Notes under the pieces: generated by a model
Databases searched by the model: none
What the model was told of the DNA's origin: nothing
What the model saw: only the letters and a program-made list of their open reading frames with translations
In this document: one piece after another, positions 23,801 through 25,746 of the stretch
Position numbering within the stretch: position 1 is the stretch's first letter
Layout of the letters: every line of letters starts with the position of its first letter
Source: VGEM01 sp033764265
Lineage (GTDB): Bacteria; Pseudomonadota; Alphaproteobacteria; Rhodospirillales; Rhodospirillaceae
DNA length: 25,746 nt
Assembly: GCA_033764265.1 (NCBI GenBank)
Contig: JANRJB010000403.1
Location: 1-25,746, forward strand
Direction of reading: 5' to 3'
Program-made: the position numbers and the translations under genes

Positions 23801-24604
23801 ATGGTCGCGCGGCGGACGTTGTTGGCTACGATGCCCTTGGCGGCCGGCGTGGCGGTCCCCGTGGCGCGCGCCGAGGACCGTTTCACGTTCGTGCTGATTC
23901 ACGGCGCCTGGCATGGCGGCTGGTGCTGGCGGCCGGTGCGCCGATTGCTCCAGGCCGCGGGGCACGAGGTGTTCGCGCCGACGCTGACCGGCCTCGGCGA
24001 ACGCGTCCACCTGCGTTCACCATCGATCAACGTCGAAACACATGTGCAAGACATCGCCAACCTGATCGAGTGGGAGGAACTGGCGCGCGTCGTGCTGGTG
24101 GGCCACAGCTATGGCGGCGTGATTGTCTCTGGCGTCTGCGACCGCATGAAGGATCGCGTCGCGCATGCGGTATATCTGGACGCCATCGTGCCGCGCGACG
24201 GCGACACGGTCCTGCCGGGCGGCACGGCCGAGGCGGCGCGGGCCCGCTTCGGTGAGCTGCAGGACGGCTACCTGGCCGCGCCGCCCGATCCAAAGGGCTT
24301 CGGCATCGGCGCGGACATGGCGGCCGAGCGGGCCTGGGTGCTGCGCCGGCTGACACCGCACCTGTTGGGAACCTGGACGCAGCCGGTTCGGTTGCCCAAT
24401 GGCGGATCGGACGGCGTGCCGCGCACGTTTATCTATTGCAGCGACAAGCCCGGCGCGTCGGCCGAAGCGGAGCGGGCACGGCTGGCACGCTTCCGCGACG
24501 ACCCCACTTGGACGTACCGCGAATTGCCGTGCGGTCACAATTCGATGGTCATTCTGCCGCGCGAGACGGCGGACCTGTTCGTCGAGGCGGCACGCGAAAG
24601 CTAA
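23801..24604 (+). CDS. Exported alpha/beta hydrolase (esterase type)
   Basis: The 267-residue product has a short RR-containing export signal (ARRTLLATMPLAAG, ending near ARA at 24) and a canonical small alpha/beta-hydrolase domain. It shows HGAWHGGWCW at about 34-43, PTLTGLGERVHL at 60-71, the nucleophile elbow GHSYGG with Ser103, a candidate acid in IYCSDKPG (D215) and His246 in PCGHNSMV. This pattern is shared by plant methylesterases and bacterial EstC-like/pyrethroid-type esterases; the substrate is not known. It starts ten bases after the stop of the CHASE-domain gene, so the two are probably co-transcribed. Its stop codon overlaps that of the convergent MFS gene. Confidence 0.85.
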   Translation: MVARRTLLATMPLAAGVAVPVARAEDRFTFVLIHGAWHGGWCWRPVRRLLQAAGHEVFAPTLTGLGERVHLRSPSINVETHVQDIANLIEWEELARVVLVGHSYGGVIVSGVCDRMKDRVAHAVYLDAIVPRDGDTVLPGGTAEAARARFGELQDGYLAAPPDPKGFGIGADMAAERAWVLRRLTPHLLGTWTQPVRLPNGGSDGVPRTFIYCSDKPGASAEAERARLARFRDDPTWTYRELPCGHNSMVILPRETADLFVEAARES

Positions 24605-25746
24605 GTGGCGATGGCCCTGCGCAAGGCCGGCAATCCGGCGGCGATCGTCGCTGCGGCGATCACGGAAAGGGCGGCACCGACCAGCGCGATTGAGTAGCGC
24701 ACCAGCATCGGATCGCCGAACAGGTAATCGGTGGCCAGCGCGATCAGCCACGGCCCGCAGCCCTGCCCGATCAGGTTTGCGAACAGCATGTAAACGGCCA
24801 CCAGCTGCGCGCGCATGCGGTTGGGCGCGATCAGCGGAATCGCCGCGGTGCCGGCGCCGAACGGCATACTGCCGATCACGCACAGAGGGGCAAGGATGGC
24901 CAGCGATGCGTAAGGATTCCCGACCAGCGGGAAGGCGATGACCAAAGGCACAGCGGCCAGCGCCGAATAGAGCGCGACACGCATGTTGGCATCGGCCCGC
25001 CCCCGCGCCATCAGGGCATCGCTGGCCCACCCGCCGATCACCACGCCCAGGAAGCCGCCGACCAGCACTATCGGGCCGTACGCTTGGCCGATGTCGGCGG
25101 CTGTCCATTGATAGGTGCGGATGAAGAGTGACGGAATCCATGCGCCGATGCCGAACTGAACGGCGGCAAGGATCGTGCAGCCGAGGTAAATGGTGCCCAG
25201 CGCGCCGGCGCGCGATTGCGCGAAGGCATACACATCGCGCAACGACGGATGCTTTCCGGCAGGAGGGACGGCCGGCGATTCGCGCCGGGCCGGCTCGCGC
25301 ACCGTGAACATCAAGGCCAGCAACACGAAACCCGGCGCGGCCGCGATCACGAACGCCATCTGCCACGGCTTCAAATCGCCCACCAAGGGTATCGAAACCG
25401 GTCCGATGTCGTTCAGCGCGGCGATCAGGTAGCCGCCACCGAACAGCGCGATCCCGGTGCCGACGAAGCTTGCGCCCGTTAAAATGCTGATCGCGCGGGT
25501 GACCTGGCCGCGCGGATAAAGGTCGGTCAGCATCGAAAAGCCGGCGGGGATCAGCGTCGCTTCGCCCGCGCCGACCATCAGACGCGCGGCGAACAACTGA
25601 ACGAACGTGCGCGCCATGCCGCACGCGGCGGTGGCCAAGGTCCAGAGCGCTACCCCAACTATGATCACACTGCGTCGGTTGATCGTGTCGGCCATCCGCC
25701 CCAGGGGCACTGCCATCACCGCGTAGAACAGTGCAAACGCGAAACC
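24601..25746 (-). CDS. MFS transporter, 5' end cut by the window
   Basis: The visible 381 residues are the C-terminal part of a major facilitator superfamily permease. The frame is open to the window end, where it reads GFAFALFYA before VMAVPLGRMADTINRRSVIIVG. That block is the conserved loop between helices 2 and 3, so only helix 1 and part of helix 2 (about 50 residues) are missing. At least ten hydrophobic segments follow, with the RLMVGAGEATLIPAG motif in helix 4 and a central loop (REPARRESPAVPPAGKHPSLRD). The sequence resembles the spinster-like group of carboxylate/aromatic-acid or lipid transporters. Its role with the neighbouring esterase, import of a substrate or export of a product, is a guess. 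The stop shares CTAA with the hydrolase stop. Confidence 0.9.
   Translation of the reverse strand, partial: GFAFALFYAVMAVPLGRMADTINRRSVIIVGVALWTLATAACGMARTFVQLFAARLMVGAGEATLIPAGFSMLTDLYPRGQVTRAISILTGASFVGTGIALFGGGYLIAALNDIGPVSIPLVGDLKPWQMAFVIAAAPGFVLLALMFTVREPARRESPAVPPAGKHPSLRDVYAFAQSRAGALGTIYLGCTILAAVQFGIGAWIPSLFIRTYQWTAADIGQAYGPIVLVGGFLGVVIGGWASDALMARGRADANMRVALYSALAAVPLVIAFPLVGNPYASLAILAPLCVIGSMPFGAGTAAIPLIAPNRMRAQLVAVYMLFANLIGQGCGPWLIALATDYLFGDPMLVRYSIALVGAALSVIAAATIAAGLPALRRAIAT

Overview
The window is high-GC DNA of alphaproteobacterial type. It carries TonB-dependent receptor, type II secretion and Tat/Sec-exported enzyme genes, packed on short spacers and 4-base ATGA overlaps. The arrangement of gspC/gspD, a TonB-dependent receptor and a large surface-type lipoprotein behind PhoB-like boxes recalls the phosphate-starvation type II secretion locus of Caulobacter. 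I therefore favour a Caulobacter-like alphaproteobacterium, but this is inference from gene content and not from a marker gene.

Region A (1-8892, minus strand) is a probable phosphate-starvation secretion/uptake block. From its 5' end it holds a 900-residue lipoprotein made of two tandem beta-helix-like halves, a 10-bp-stem hairpin, an 866-residue TonB-dependent receptor, then gspC and gspD, with the rest of the gsp operon running out of the window. A near-consensus Pho box (TTGTCAT-4-TTGTCAC) lies ahead of the lipoprotein. A second box-like array lies ahead of gspC, and a third lies ahead of a divergent 120-residue exported TPR protein (8895-9257). A perfect 19-bp palindrome built of two CTGTCAT units sits between them.

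Region B (9258-11362, plus strand) has a clear terminator, an inverted repeat, an exported protein and a helical protein. I recognise neither of these two genes.

Region C (11359-20039, minus strand, plus the divergent 20104-21027 gene) looks like one catabolic operon: exported amidohydrolase, two tandem Tat-type flavin amine oxidases, a cytoplasmic thiamine-diphosphate enzyme, a family 5 solute-binding protein without its transporter, and an SMP-30-like lipoprotein. The divergent gene is an exported alpha/beta-hydrolase homologue that lacks the usual Ser nucleophile and probably the His. Almost every product has an export signal, so much of the chemistry should take place in the periplasm. 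The substrate is unknown; a nitrogen-containing amide or amine is a guess.

Region D (21034-25746) holds an exported 13-repeat WD40 protein, a divergent stand-alone CHASE-domain membrane protein, a second exported alpha/beta hydrolase with an intact triad, and the 3' part of an MFS transporter gene cut by the window end.

I saw no rRNA, tRNA, CRISPR array, insertion sequence, integrase or origin. Start codons, domain limits and regulatory sites are by eye; no database search was possible.
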